This document shows positions 1 to 6,893 of a DNA stretch of 45,961 bases, in pieces (position 1 is the first letter of the stretch; each line of letters opens with the position of its first letter). The notes beneath the pieces are model-generated. The model saw nothing but the letters and a program-made list of their open reading frames with translations. It ran no database searches and was not told where the DNA came from. The translations under genes were made by a program, and so were the position numbers. The stretch lies in the NCBI GenBank assembly GCA_002361735.1, contig DETS01000056.1:1677-47637 (forward strand), given 5' to 3'. This stretch comes from Lachnospiraceae bacterium UBA3282. GTDB taxonomy: Bacteria; Bacillota; Clostridia; Lachnospirales; Lachnospiraceae.

Positions 1-1051
1 GACGGATACCATGCCCCAGTGGGCGGGTTCTTCCTGGTATTTCTTGCGCTACACGGATCCGAAGAATGAGAACGCGCTGGCGAGTAAGGAGGCGCTCGAT
101 TACTGGATGCCCGTGGACTGGTACAACGGTGGTATGGAGCACACGACCCTGCATCTGTTGTATTCCCGCTTTTGGCATAAGTTCCTCTATGACGAGAAGG
201 TGGTGCCCTGCCCGGAGCCTTACGCAAAGAGAACCTCTCACGGCATGATCTTAGGATTGAATCCGCACTGTTTCTCGAATCTGCCGGCGGCGGAGCAGGA
301 GGCGCTCCTTAAAGAGCACGGCAGCGAGAAGGCGGCAAGAGAAGCCTTAAAAGAAAAATACGGCGAGATGGCGGATCACCCGGTGGTGAAGATGTCCAAA
401 TCTCTCGGCAATGTGGTGAATCCCGACGATATCGTGACGGAATACGGCGCGGACACGCTGCGCACTTACGAGATGTTCATCGGCGCTTTTGAGCTGAGCG
501 CAGGCTGGAGCGAGGACGGCGTGAAGGGCTGCCGCAGATTCCTGGAAAGAGTGTGGAAACTGCAGGATATCCTGACGGACGGCATGGATTACTCCGCTGA
601 CATGGAAATCAAGATGCACCAGACCATCAAGAAGGTCAGCGGCGATTTTGAAAATCTGAAATACAACACGGCGATCGCGGCGATGATGACTCTGGTCAAC
701 GAATTTTATAAGAAAAACGCGGTTACGAAGGGCGAGTTTAAGACGTTGCTCACCCTGCTTAATCCCGTTGCGCCTCATATTACCGAAGAACTGTGGCAGG
801 CGGTAGGTTTTGAAGGCAGGGTTTACCAGACCGCATGGCCCACTTACGAGGAAGCAAAGACCGTCGAGTCCACCGTGGAGATCATGGTACAGGTAAACGG
901 CAAGAACAGGGCGACCCTGAACATCGGCAAGGACGATCCGAAGGATGAGGTCATTGCGAAGGCAAAAGAGCTGATCGCGGATAAGTTGACGGGGACGATC
1001 GTAAAGGAGATTTACGTGCCCGGCAGACTGGTGAATATCGTGCAGAAATAA
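1..1051 (+). CDS. leuS: Leucyl-tRNA synthetase, C-terminal part (5' end outside window)
   Basis: Charges tRNA-Leu with leucine in the cytoplasm. The reading frame is already open at the first bases (codons start at base 2, reading T-D-T before MPQWAGSSWYFLRY), a segment characteristic of the LeuRS catalytic domain, so the ATG at 11 is internal and the gene starts upstream of the window. The class I signature KMSKS is visible near base 390 (VVKMSKSLGN). It is followed by the anticodon-binding helical domain and a small C-terminal domain ending in IYVPGRLVNIV. About 350 residues are present of a family length near 800. A strong hairpin with a T-run follows within 50 bases of the stop, so transcription probably ends here. 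Identification is secure. Confidence 0.97.
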   Translation, partial: TDTMPQWAGSSWYFLRYTDPKNENALASKEALDYWMPVDWYNGGMEHTTLHLLYSRFWHKFLYDEKVVPCPEPYAKRTSHGMILGLNPHCFSNLPAAEQEALLKEHGSEKAAREALKEKYGEMADHPVVKMSKSLGNVVNPDDIVTEYGADTLRTYEMFIGAFELSAGWSEDGVKGCRRFLERVWKLQDILTDGMDYSADMEIKMHQTIKKVSGDFENLKYNTAIAAMMTLVNEFYKKNAVTKGEFKTLLTLLNPVAPHITEELWQAVGFEGRVYQTAWPTYEEAKTVESTVEIMVQVNGKNRATLNIGKDDPKDEVIAKAKELIADKLTGTIVKEIYVPGRLVNIVQK

Positions 1052-1094
1052 AAGCTGCGGGGAAGCATTGGAAAGAATAGGGAACAGACAGTGA

Positions 1095-1133
1095 AATAAG
1101 GGCGGTGCGCGTGGCGCATCACCCTTATTTTTT
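1095..1133 (+). terminator. Rho-independent terminator after leuS
   Basis: The arms AATAAGGG (1095-1102) and CCCTTATT (1122-1129) enclose a second GC-rich stem (GGTGCGC with GCGCATC), and six T follow (1128-1133). The right arm overlaps the last codons of the convergent minus-strand gene ending at 1125, so the structure may serve both directions, although the T-run favours the plus strand. Confidence 0.85.
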
Positions 1134-1391
1134 CCGCATCCGCATCATCTTATCAATGGCGGCGGCTTCCTCCGGTGAAGAGTAATTTTTGATTGTTGCG
1201 GCGATTGCCTCAATCTCCTCGTTGGAAAAATTGATATGTTCCGTCTGTCCCCGTTTGGCGACCGCCATCAGAAAGGGCAGCATCTGTTCTTTATTCATCG
1301 AGCGGCTCTCAAAGACGAGCGCCTGTAAAAAATCGAGCTTTTTTCTGTCAATGTCGGCAAGCGCCGGGTCGTTCATCCAGTTATTTGTCAT
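1125..1391 (-). CDS. Conserved-looking protein of unknown function, 88 aa
   Basis: Not recognised. The product is a small soluble protein without signal peptide or membrane segment, predicted mostly helical, with an acidic middle (NFSNEEIEAIAATIKNY) and a basic Met/Arg-rich end (MMRMRKK). The ATG at 1391 has a good ribosome binding site (GGGAGGTCACC just upstream). It lies 65 bases downstream of the 188-aa minus-strand gene, so the two are probably co-transcribed. Both are rich in Met, Gln and Glu, and both carry EEI/PEE-type helical segments. They may act together, but nothing in the sequence shows a function. Confidence 0.75.
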   Translation of the reverse strand: MTNNWMNDPALADIDRKKLDFLQALVFESRSMNKEQMLPFLMAVAKRGQTEHINFSNEEIEAIAATIKNYSSPEEAAAIDKMMRMRKK

Positions 1392-1456
1392 GGTGACCTC
1401 CCATGGAATTAGATATGATAGTCTGGTGTAAAAGTTTCGTGGAGCAAGTGTTCGGT

Positions 1457-2023
1457 CTATGGATTGTTCCCCGAAAATGGCTGTTGCTGAAACATTTCAT
1501 ACATTTCCTGTTGTTCGGGGGTGAGCATATTCATCAGCATATCCATCATCGGGAATCCCGGGGAAGGCTGCTTTTCTGAGGTCGTGTCGGAAGTTTGGTT
1601 TTGTCCTGTGCCTGACAGTGGAGCGCCAAACGGGGAATCCAGATTCATGTCGGGAAAGATTTCCTTCATGGCGTTCATCGTCTGTGTCATTTCCTGTACG
1701 GTTTCCATAGTTTGCAGGACGTTCTCGATTTGCTCAAGCTGCCTGATCTCCTCCTGCGTAGAGTAGCGTTTCAGCTGGCGGCAGAGTTCTTTTATATCCG
1801 GCTTTTCCTGCGGTGACAGTGCACAGCCGCAGAGGGTAACGGTATGTCTTTTTACATAGTTCATGGTATACTGCAATTCCATATATTTGATGTAGACTGC
1901 CAGATGCTTCTGCATGGAAGGTTCTAAGTAGGGGAGAAGAATTTTGAGCTTCTGCATCTGGTTTGTGGTGTATAAGGCATCGAATGTCATAACATTGGAC
2001 GCATCTTCCTGTTTATCAGTCAT
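1457..2023 (-). CDS. Protein of unknown function, 188 aa, Met/Gln-rich tail
   Basis: Not recognised. The N-terminal 60 residues look like a compact helical domain (ALYTTNQMQKLKILLPYLEP) followed by a short Cys-containing segment (TLCGCALSP). A long amphipathic helix region follows (EEIRQLEQIENVLQTMETV). The tail is Pro/Gly/Ser-rich and ends in a Met-rich helix (MMDMLMNMLTPEQQEMYEMF). There is no signal peptide. Start: ATG at 2023 with GGAAAGG about 9 bases upstream. A TATACT-like -10 (minus strand, 2076-2071) lies about 50 bases upstream. It is the first gene of a likely two-gene minus-strand unit with the 88-aa gene. The repeated MDML/MNML and EQQEM pattern suggests protein-protein interaction, which is speculative. 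Confidence 0.75.
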   Translation of the reverse strand: MTDKQEDASNVMTFDALYTTNQMQKLKILLPYLEPSMQKHLAVYIKYMELQYTMNYVKRHTVTLCGCALSPQEKPDIKELCRQLKRYSTQEEIRQLEQIENVLQTMETVQEMTQTMNAMKEIFPDMNLDSPFGAPLSGTGQNQTSDTTSEKQPSPGFPMMDMLMNMLTPEQQEMYEMFQQQPFSGNNP

Positions 2024-2132
2024 AAGCTATGCCTTTCCGATACCTGCGCGCTATTTCTGTTTATCCCTATAGTATATGCCGCACATGAGAGAAATAGGCA
2101 CCTTTTGTCAAAGAAGCGGTCCGCGGCAGACG

Positions 2133-2156
2133 GGGAATCCTGCGAGCAGGATTCCC
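2133..2156. repeat. Perfect inverted repeat without T-run, 3' of Cys-rich gene
   Basis: GGGAATCCTGC and GCAGGATTCCC form a perfect hairpin (10-11 bp, loop of about 4) lying 57 bases beyond the stop of the minus-strand Cys-rich gene. No T-run follows on either strand, so it is not a standard intrinsic terminator. A role in transcript end formation or stability is inference. Confidence 0.6.
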
Positions 2157-2212
2157 TATTGACTGCCTTTGATGTGCTTTTTCAGATGTGATGAAGAAAA
2201 GTGCGGGGGAGA

Positions 2213-2449
2213 TTAGTTGTTGCAGCAGCAGGATAACAGGATCAGAATCCAAATCCAAGAGCAGCAGCTGTTGTCGCCGCCGAAGAAGCTGTTGCCAAAA
2301 AGACCGTTGCCGCCACAGCCGCAGCCGTCGCCGTTGTTGCCGCCACAGCAGGATAACAGGATCAGAATCCAGATCCAGGAACCGCATCCGTTGTTGCGCA
2401 CATTGCCGTTATCGTTGCATCCGCAGTGAGTTGCTGTAAGATCGCTCAT
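2213..2449 (-). CDS. Cys/Gly-rich small protein with duplicated SWIWILILLSCC motif
   Basis: This 78-residue protein contains about 13 Cys and many Gly and Asn. The 12-residue segment SWIWILILLSCC occurs twice, at residues 24-35 and 64-75, each preceded by CG or CC and followed by more Cys. Between the copies is a Gly/Asn/Cys linker (GGNNGDGCGCGGNGLFG). Its hydrophobic core and Gly/Cys flanks resemble small spore-coat peptides such as the YjcZ type, and high-cysteine 'chorion-like' names have been used for similar clostridial proteins; both parallels are from memory. The start ATG at 2449 has GGAGG 10 bases upstream. The promoter region carries a sigma-K-like pattern (2482-2509), which supports expression in the mother cell late in sporulation. 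Neighbours give no further hint. The gene is probably real because strand, ribosome binding site and promoter agree; the function is inferred. Confidence 0.75.
   Translation of the reverse strand: MSDLTATHCGCNDNGNVRNNGCGSWIWILILLSCCGGNNGDGCGCGGNGLFGNSFFGGDNSCCSWIWILILLSCCCNN
2225..2380. repeat. Direct repeat, two 36-bp copies 120 bp apart, inside Cys-rich gene
   Basis: Copies at 2225-2260 and 2345-2380 encode the two SWIWILILLSCC motifs. Apart from their edge bases they differ at only two internal sites, both silent A/G changes. This points to a recent internal duplication or to ongoing gene conversion, since the linker between the copies is unrelated. Confidence 0.85.
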
Positions 2450-2481
2450 TTCTTTATGTCCTCCAAATGTTATTTATGGTT

Positions 2482-2509
2482 TATCTTATGAGCCGGTGAT
2501 AAATTTGTG
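2482..2509 (-). promoter_or_regulatory. Sigma-K-like promoter for Cys-rich gene
   Basis: Reading the minus strand, CAC at about 2509-2507 is followed by 16 bases and then CATAAGATA (2490-2482). This matches the sigma-K pattern AC, 16-17 bases, CATAnnnTA as known from Bacillus subtilis. It lies about 33 bases upstream of the start codon. No good sigma-A pair is visible in the same stretch. Confidence 0.5.
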
Positions 2510-2641
2510 CCTGTGTGAAAGGTTGAATATTTTCTGTGGTGAAACTTTTTGCAGAGATGATTCGTATTACTATTGAAAGATAAAAAGACGATATCCTTTG
2601 AAATGATGTACAACAGGATACGGTGACTGGGGGAAACGGAT

Positions 2642-3130
2642 ATGAATGTGAACGGATTAGGAACAGCAAATTATCAGACGGCAGGATATAAGGCGGGAAA
2701 AATGGAGAAGAACGCGTCGCAGAGCCGGTTTTTGGAGACGGTATCGGAGCAGATATCGCAGAGAGAGCGAAATTATGATGAGGAAGCCTTTGAGAGCGTG
2801 GGGGCGAATGCACCTGAGGAAGTAAAACAGGCGTGGATGGAAGCGGCGAAAGAAATCGGAACAAATGGTCTGGGTATCGGGAAAAACGGCATGATGTCGC
2901 ATATTTCCCAGATGATGATAGAACGCGTCGAGAGAGGGTGGAACGGCGGTGATCCAAATGATATTCTGGGGAGCAGCGTTCAGTCCGCGCTTCGTGCCGT
3001 GAAGCAGGCTCTCTATGATCTGGATCATCCGCGTTCCGCGGGACATACGAGAAGTATCGAGGCACAGCGCTGCCGTGCGCAGGAGCGGAAGTTTTATCAG
3101 GCGTTTATTGAACGATTAGAGCGGTTGTAA
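2642..3130 (+). CDS. Protein of unknown function, 162 aa
   Basis: Not recognised. The product is a soluble protein with a polar N-terminus (MNVNGLGTANYQTAGYKAGK) and no signal peptide. The central helical region (APEEVKQAWMEAAKEIG, GLGIGKNGMMSHISQMM) is followed by a DLDHP-containing segment and a strongly basic, coiled C-terminus (EAQRCRAQERKFYQAFIERL). The ATG at 2642 is preceded by GGGGGAAACGG at suitable distance. It is a single-gene unit followed by a strong terminator. The ordered central block suggests a conserved domain, but I cannot name it. Confidence 0.8.
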   Translation: MNVNGLGTANYQTAGYKAGKMEKNASQSRFLETVSEQISQRERNYDEEAFESVGANAPEEVKQAWMEAAKEIGTNGLGIGKNGMMSHISQMMIERVERGWNGGDPNDILGSSVQSALRAVKQALYDLDHPRSAGHTRSIEAQRCRAQERKFYQAFIERLERL

Positions 3131-3178
3131 ACAGATTTTTTGATGTTTTCGTAAAATTATGAAGAAAAATGTGCGAGT

Positions 3179-3210
3179 CAGAGTCATTGGAAAGCCAATG
3201 ACTCTGTTTT
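3179..3210 (+). terminator. Rho-independent terminator
   Basis: A perfect 12-bp stem (CAGAGTCATTGG with CCAATGACTCTG, loop AAAG) is followed by TTTT. It ends the unit of the 162-aa gene and insulates it from the NusG-II gene. Confidence 0.9.
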
Positions 3211-3226
3211 CATATGCCGGATGGGG

Positions 3227-3255
3227 TTGAAACGTATGTTCGGTTGTGGTAAGAT
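3227..3255 (+). promoter_or_regulatory. Sigma-A-type promoter of the NusG-II / Gx transporter unit
   Basis: TTGAAA (3227-3232), 17 bases, TAAGAT (3250-3255). The predicted transcription start falls at about 3262, which is the A of the proposed start codon, so the first gene may be translated from a leaderless mRNA. Confidence 0.6.
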
Positions 3256-3261
3256 ATCAAT

Positions 3262-3771
3262 ATGTCTGAGACGATAAGAGAAAAGAACAGAAAAGAGAAT
3301 GGACGGATTTGCAGAGCGGACATCCGGCTCGTGGCATGTTTCCTGCTTCTTGCGTTGGGGATTTTTGGCCGGTCTGTCTTACGACGGGAGGAGGGGCAGA
3401 CCTTGCGGATATCCTGCGACGGACAGATTGTGGAGGAAGTATCTCTGGCACAGCTTGAGCAGCATAACTCGGCGGGGACGGAGCGTGGGAGCGCATCGGA
3501 AACAGTCCGTTATTGCCTGTTTCTTTATGCGAACGGGCGTGCATCCTGCGAGTGGTGTGAGGAAAGCCCGGCCCCTTCGGCGGCAATTCCGGAAGGGAGC
3601 AGTTATAATCTTCTGGCGGTAGATGGGGAACGGGTTTGGATGCAGGCTGCCGACTGTCCCGATCAGATCTGTGTGCACCATATTCCCATCAAGGGCGGAG
3701 GTGAGAGCATCATCTGTCTGCCACATAAGCTGGTGGTGGAGATTGGAGGCAGCCATGAGACGGACGGCTGA
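3262..3771 (+). CDS. NusG domain II-containing membrane-anchored protein
   Basis: The protein has 169 residues. A short basic cytoplasmic N-terminus is followed by one hydrophobic segment (LVACFLLLALGIFG, residues about 23-37), then an extracytoplasmic domain. The C-terminal part with DCPDQICVHH, GESIICLPHKLVV is the hallmark of the NusG domain II family found in Firmicutes next to Gx transporter genes. Role unknown; a redox or envelope function has been guessed from the conserved Cys, but that is inference. Its end overlaps the next gene by 17 bases, so the two are translationally coupled. No clear ribosome binding site precedes the ATG, and the predicted transcription start coincides with it. 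Confidence 0.88.
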   Translation: MSETIREKNRKENGRICRADIRLVACFLLLALGIFGRSVLRREEGQTLRISCDGQIVEEVSLAQLEQHNSAGTERGSASETVRYCLFLYANGRASCEWCEESPAPSAAIPEGSSYNLLAVDGERVWMQAADCPDQICVHHIPIKGGGESIICLPHKLVVEIGGSHETDG

Positions 3772-4312
3772 ACTGGGGCTGATGCTGGCGCTGGCGCTGA
3801 TTTTGTCCTATGTGGAATCTCTGATTCCCTTTTCTTTTGGCATACCGGGGATCAAGCTGGGACTGCCGAATCTGATTGTGCTGTTGCTGTTGTACGATGG
3901 CATAAGGGATTATGCGGCAGATGTGGAGCAGTATGCCGGGACGCGGGCAGGAAAATTCTTGACAAAGGGAGAGCGGGAAGCGCTTCTGGTAAACGGGCTG
4001 CGCATTGTTTTATCAGGCTTTCTGTTCAGCAACCTCTACGCCATCTTATATGCCCTTGCGGGGGCGGTTTTCAGCTTCGCAGCCATGTATGTCGGCAGGC
4101 GGACGAATCGCTTTTCCATGGTGGGGGTGAGCGTGCTCGGCGGCGTGTTTCACAATATCGGGCAGCTTTTGGTGGCGATGGCGGTGGTGGAGACTTTTGC
4201 GGTCGCATACTATGTGCCTTTTTTACTGGTGGCAGGCACGGTGACGGGGGCTTTGCTCGGAGTTGTGGGGAGGGAACTGCTGCCTTATCTGTCACGAATG
4301 GGAAGAAAATGA
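3755..4312 (+). CDS. Gx transporter family protein (Hpre_diP_synt_I type)
   Basis: An integral membrane protein of 185 residues with about five hydrophobic segments, starting MRRTAELGLMLALALILSYV. The sequence LIPFSFGIPGIKLGLPNLIV matches the family once called heptaprenyl diphosphate synthase component I, now grouped with Gx (ECF-S-like) transporters. The start at 3755 was chosen because GGAGG lies 5 bases upstream and the hydrophobic N-terminus begins there; a longer frame from 3623 would only read through the preceding gene. It has an inserted charged loop (DVEQYAGTRAGKFLTKGERE) before the third segment. It is coupled to the NusG-II gene. Substrate unknown. Confidence 0.88.
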   Translation: MRRTAELGLMLALALILSYVESLIPFSFGIPGIKLGLPNLIVLLLLYDGIRDYAADVEQYAGTRAGKFLTKGEREALLVNGLRIVLSGFLFSNLYAILYALAGAVFSFAAMYVGRRTNRFSMVGVSVLGGVFHNIGQLLVAMAVVETFAVAYYVPFLLVAGTVTGALLGVVGRELLPYLSRMGRK

Positions 4313-4395
4313 GGCATGAAATATATCGTTTATAGAAATGAATAAAACGGATCGTTGAGAAATAATAGAAGAAATCAGGAGCGGAGAAAACAGAT

Positions 4396-5013
4396 ATGTA
4401 CGCATACATAAAAGGAACATTGGAAGAAATCGGTGAAGATGCGGTGACCGTGGAGGCTGGCGGAATCGGCTACAATATCAGGGTATCGACCACCACGGCG
4501 GATCTGCTGCCGGGGCTTGGCAGCGAAGTCAAGATATACACCTATACATTGGTGCGGGAGGACGCGTTTCAACTGTTTGGCTTTCTGACCAGGGACGATC
4601 TGGAGATTTTTAAGCGGCTGATCACGGTGAGCGGAATCGGACCGAAAGGGGGGCTTGCCATCCTTTCGGTGATGAGTGCGGATGCGCTGCGTTTTGCGGT
4701 GATGGCAGGGGATGCGAAGGCAATCGCCAAGGCACCGGGTATCGGGGCGAAGACGGCGGAGCGTGTGATCTTAGATCTGCGGGATAAGATTTCTGTGGAG
4801 GATACGCTGCGGGGGCTTGCGCCTGCGGAGACAACTGTGGGGACGGCGGATGGCGGCATTGGAGAAAATCTGATGCGGCGGGAGGCAATTGAGGCGTTGG
4901 TGGCGCTCGGCTACTCCGCGTCTGACGCCACGGCAGCGGTGAAAAAGGTCGCCGTGGAGGAGGATGCCACGTCGGAGAGCATCTTAAAATCGGCGCTGAA
5001 ATATATGTTTTGA
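4396..5013 (+). CDS. ruvA: Holliday junction branch migration protein RuvA
   Basis: Tetrameric DNA-binding subunit that holds the Holliday junction while RuvB drives branch migration. The 205-residue length is standard. Domain I is the OB fold (MYAYIKGTLEEIGEDAVTVE). Domain II has two helix-hairpin-helix motifs (ITVSGIGPKGGLAIL and APGIGAKTAERVILDLRDK). Domain III is the C-terminal RuvB-contacting bundle (REAIEALVALGYSASDA). The ATG at 4396 follows GGAGCGGAG. The usual partner ruvB is not adjacent but about 6.3 kb downstream. Confidence 0.97.
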   Translation: MYAYIKGTLEEIGEDAVTVEAGGIGYNIRVSTTTADLLPGLGSEVKIYTYTLVREDAFQLFGFLTRDDLEIFKRLITVSGIGPKGGLAILSVMSADALRFAVMAGDAKAIAKAPGIGAKTAERVILDLRDKISVEDTLRGLAPAETTVGTADGGIGENLMRREAIEALVALGYSASDATAAVKKVAVEEDATSESILKSALKYMF

Positions 5014-5108
5014 CAGCTTAGCCGGAACATTATCTGTCCGGCAAACTGTGCCTGCACAAGGTTGACAGGCGGAGGATGGGCGTTAAGCGTCACACGGAGG
5101 TGTTATCG

Positions 5109-6893
5109 TTGATTTTTGGAAAACACATTAACCAATATTATAAGAAACATGCTCTGATGCTCCTTGTGGGTGTCGCGGCGCTTATTTTTGTGGATTACTT
5201 TCAGTTGATTCTGCCGGAATTATACCGCATTGTAGTAAACGGTATGAACAGCGGTCTGGCGGAGATCGATGGCGCTTTGGTGCCCTTTACGATGGAAGTG
5301 CTTTTGGATGAGGTCTGCTTGCAATTGATCGTGATCATTTTGGTTCTGGTCACAGGGCGGTTTTTGTGGCGAATCTGTATTTATGGGGCGGCGATCAGAG
5401 TGGAGACGGATCTCCGCAATAAGATGTTTGACCATTGCAAAAATCTGTCGAGAGAATATTTTCAGGTCAATAAAGTCGGTAATCTGATGAGCCTGTTTAC
5501 CAACGATTTGGATACCATTCAGGAATGTTTCGGCGACGGGGTATTGATGTTTTGCGATGCCCTGTGCCTGGGGCTGATGGCATTATATAAGATGTGGCGC
5601 ATGGATTTTGTATTGACGGGGCTTTCCATGATCCCGCTCGTGCTCCTGCTTATCCTGGCAACGGTAGTGGGTAAGGCAATGACGGCGAAATGGGAGATCA
5701 GGCAGGAGGCATTTTCCAAACTTTCTGATTTCTCACAGGAGAATTACTCGGGGATTGCCGTCGTCAAGGCTTTTGTTAAAGAAGTGTTGGAATTGCGGGA
5801 GTTTCAAAAGTTAAACCGTGAAAATGAAGAAGTCAATGTAGAATATACCCGTATCTCTACGCTGCTCAATATTTTGATCACCCTGTTGGTGGAATCGGTG
5901 TTGTGCGTGATTCTTGGCTACGGCGGCTGGCTTGTCTACAACGGGCGCTTTGATGCGGGGCAGTTGGTGGAGTACATTGTCTACTTTAATTCGATTGTCT
6001 GGCCCGTGATGGCGGTTTCCATGCTGATTGAGAAAACTTCCCGCGGGAAGGCGTCCTTAAACCGCGTGGGAGAGCTGTTAGAGGCGGAAATCACAGTGAA
6101 GGACCGCCCGGGGGTGGAAGAAATTAAGAACATGCGCGGTGAGATCGAGTTTCGTCATCTTACGTTTCGTTATCCGGATGGGGAGAGCGATGCGCTGCAT
6201 GATGTCTCTTTTACCATCCATGCCGGGGAGAGCGTAGGCATTGTGGGAAGGACCGGCTCCGGAAAGACGATTCTGGTAGATTTGATCCTGCGCGCCTACA
6301 ATGTGCCCGACGGGACGCTGTTTATCGACGACCGTGATGTAAATGACATTTCAATCCATTCTTTGCGGGAAGGCTGTTCCTATGTGCCGCAGGACAATTT
6401 CCTGTTTTCCGATACCATTGAGAATAACATCGCCTTTGCGGTGGATGCGGCGGACGATGCGCTGGTGGAGCGGGTTGCAAAGCTGTCAGACGTCCATGAC
6501 GACATCATGGATTTTACGGCGGGCTATCGGACGGTGCTGGGAGAGCGGGGCGTGACCGTTTCAGGAGGGCAGAAACAGCGCATTTCCATTGCCAGAGCGT
6601 TGCTGAAGGACGCGGCGATTCTCATTTTAGATGATTCCGTATCGGCTGTGGACATGAAGACGGAGAAAGTGATTCTGGAAAATCTGCTGGCGGAGAGAAA
6701 GGGCAGGACGACCATTTTGATTGCGCATCGGATCTCTACGGTGGAGCGCATGGATAAGATTATTTTTGTGGAGGATGGTCGCGTGGAAGCGGTTGGCAGC
6801 CATGAGGAGTTGTGCAGGACTTGCGCGGCTTACCAAAAGATGGTGGAAATGCAGCGTTTAGAAGAAGAAACGGGAGGTGATGGCGATGTATAG
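5109..6893 (+). CDS. ABC exporter half-transporter, degenerate-site subunit
   Basis: N-terminal six-helix membrane domain and C-terminal nucleotide-binding domain of a type IV ABC exporter (594 residues from the TTG). Walker A is GRTGSGKT near residue 380; the signature is VSGGQKQR; Walker B reads ILDDSVSAVD, with Asp where the catalytic Glu normally sits; the H-loop is IAHR. It ends 8 bases inside the next gene, a second half-transporter with a canonical Glu, so the two form a heterodimer like BmrCD or LmrCD. Start: TTG at 5109 has CGGAGG exactly 8 bases upstream; an ATG at 5076 abuts its own GGAGG with no spacing and is less likely. Substrate unknown; drug, peptide or lipid export are possible. 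Confidence 0.92.
   Translation: MIFGKHINQYYKKHALMLLVGVAALIFVDYFQLILPELYRIVVNGMNSGLAEIDGALVPFTMEVLLDEVCLQLIVIILVLVTGRFLWRICIYGAAIRVETDLRNKMFDHCKNLSREYFQVNKVGNLMSLFTNDLDTIQECFGDGVLMFCDALCLGLMALYKMWRMDFVLTGLSMIPLVLLLILATVVGKAMTAKWEIRQEAFSKLSDFSQENYSGIAVVKAFVKEVLELREFQKLNRENEEVNVEYTRISTLLNILITLLVESVLCVILGYGGWLVYNGRFDAGQLVEYIVYFNSIVWPVMAVSMLIEKTSRGKASLNRVGELLEAEITVKDRPGVEEIKNMRGEIEFRHLTFRYPDGESDALHDVSFTIHAGESVGIVGRTGSGKTILVDLILRAYNVPDGTLFIDDRDVNDISIHSLREGCSYVPQDNFLFSDTIENNIAFAVDAADDALVERVAKLSDVHDDIMDFTAGYRTVLGERGVTVSGGQKQRISIARALLKDAAILILDDSVSAVDMKTEKVILENLLAERKGRTTILIAHRISTVERMDKIIFVEDGRVEAVGSHEELCRTCAAYQKMVEMQRLEEETGGDGDV

Noticed and set aside
2225..2380. Two-copy direct repeat as a possible CRISPR or phage attachment pair
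   Set aside because: Only two copies, in frame within a coding gene, encoding the same peptide; explained by an internal duplication.
2188..2439. Plus-strand Ser/Arg/Cys- and Gln/Pro-rich open frames opposite the Cys-rich gene
   Set aside because: They are antisense readings of the repeated minus-strand gene, which has the ribosome binding site and promoter; the plus frames have neither.
3623..3754. Longer N-terminus for the Gx transporter gene
   Set aside because: It would read out of frame through the NusG-II coding region; the ATG at 3755 has the correct site and begins the membrane domain.
5014..5075. Intrinsic terminator after ruvA (GCCGGA/TCCGGC hairpin)
   Set aside because: Only 6 bp with a 10-base loop and no T-run; read-through into the ABC genes is more likely.
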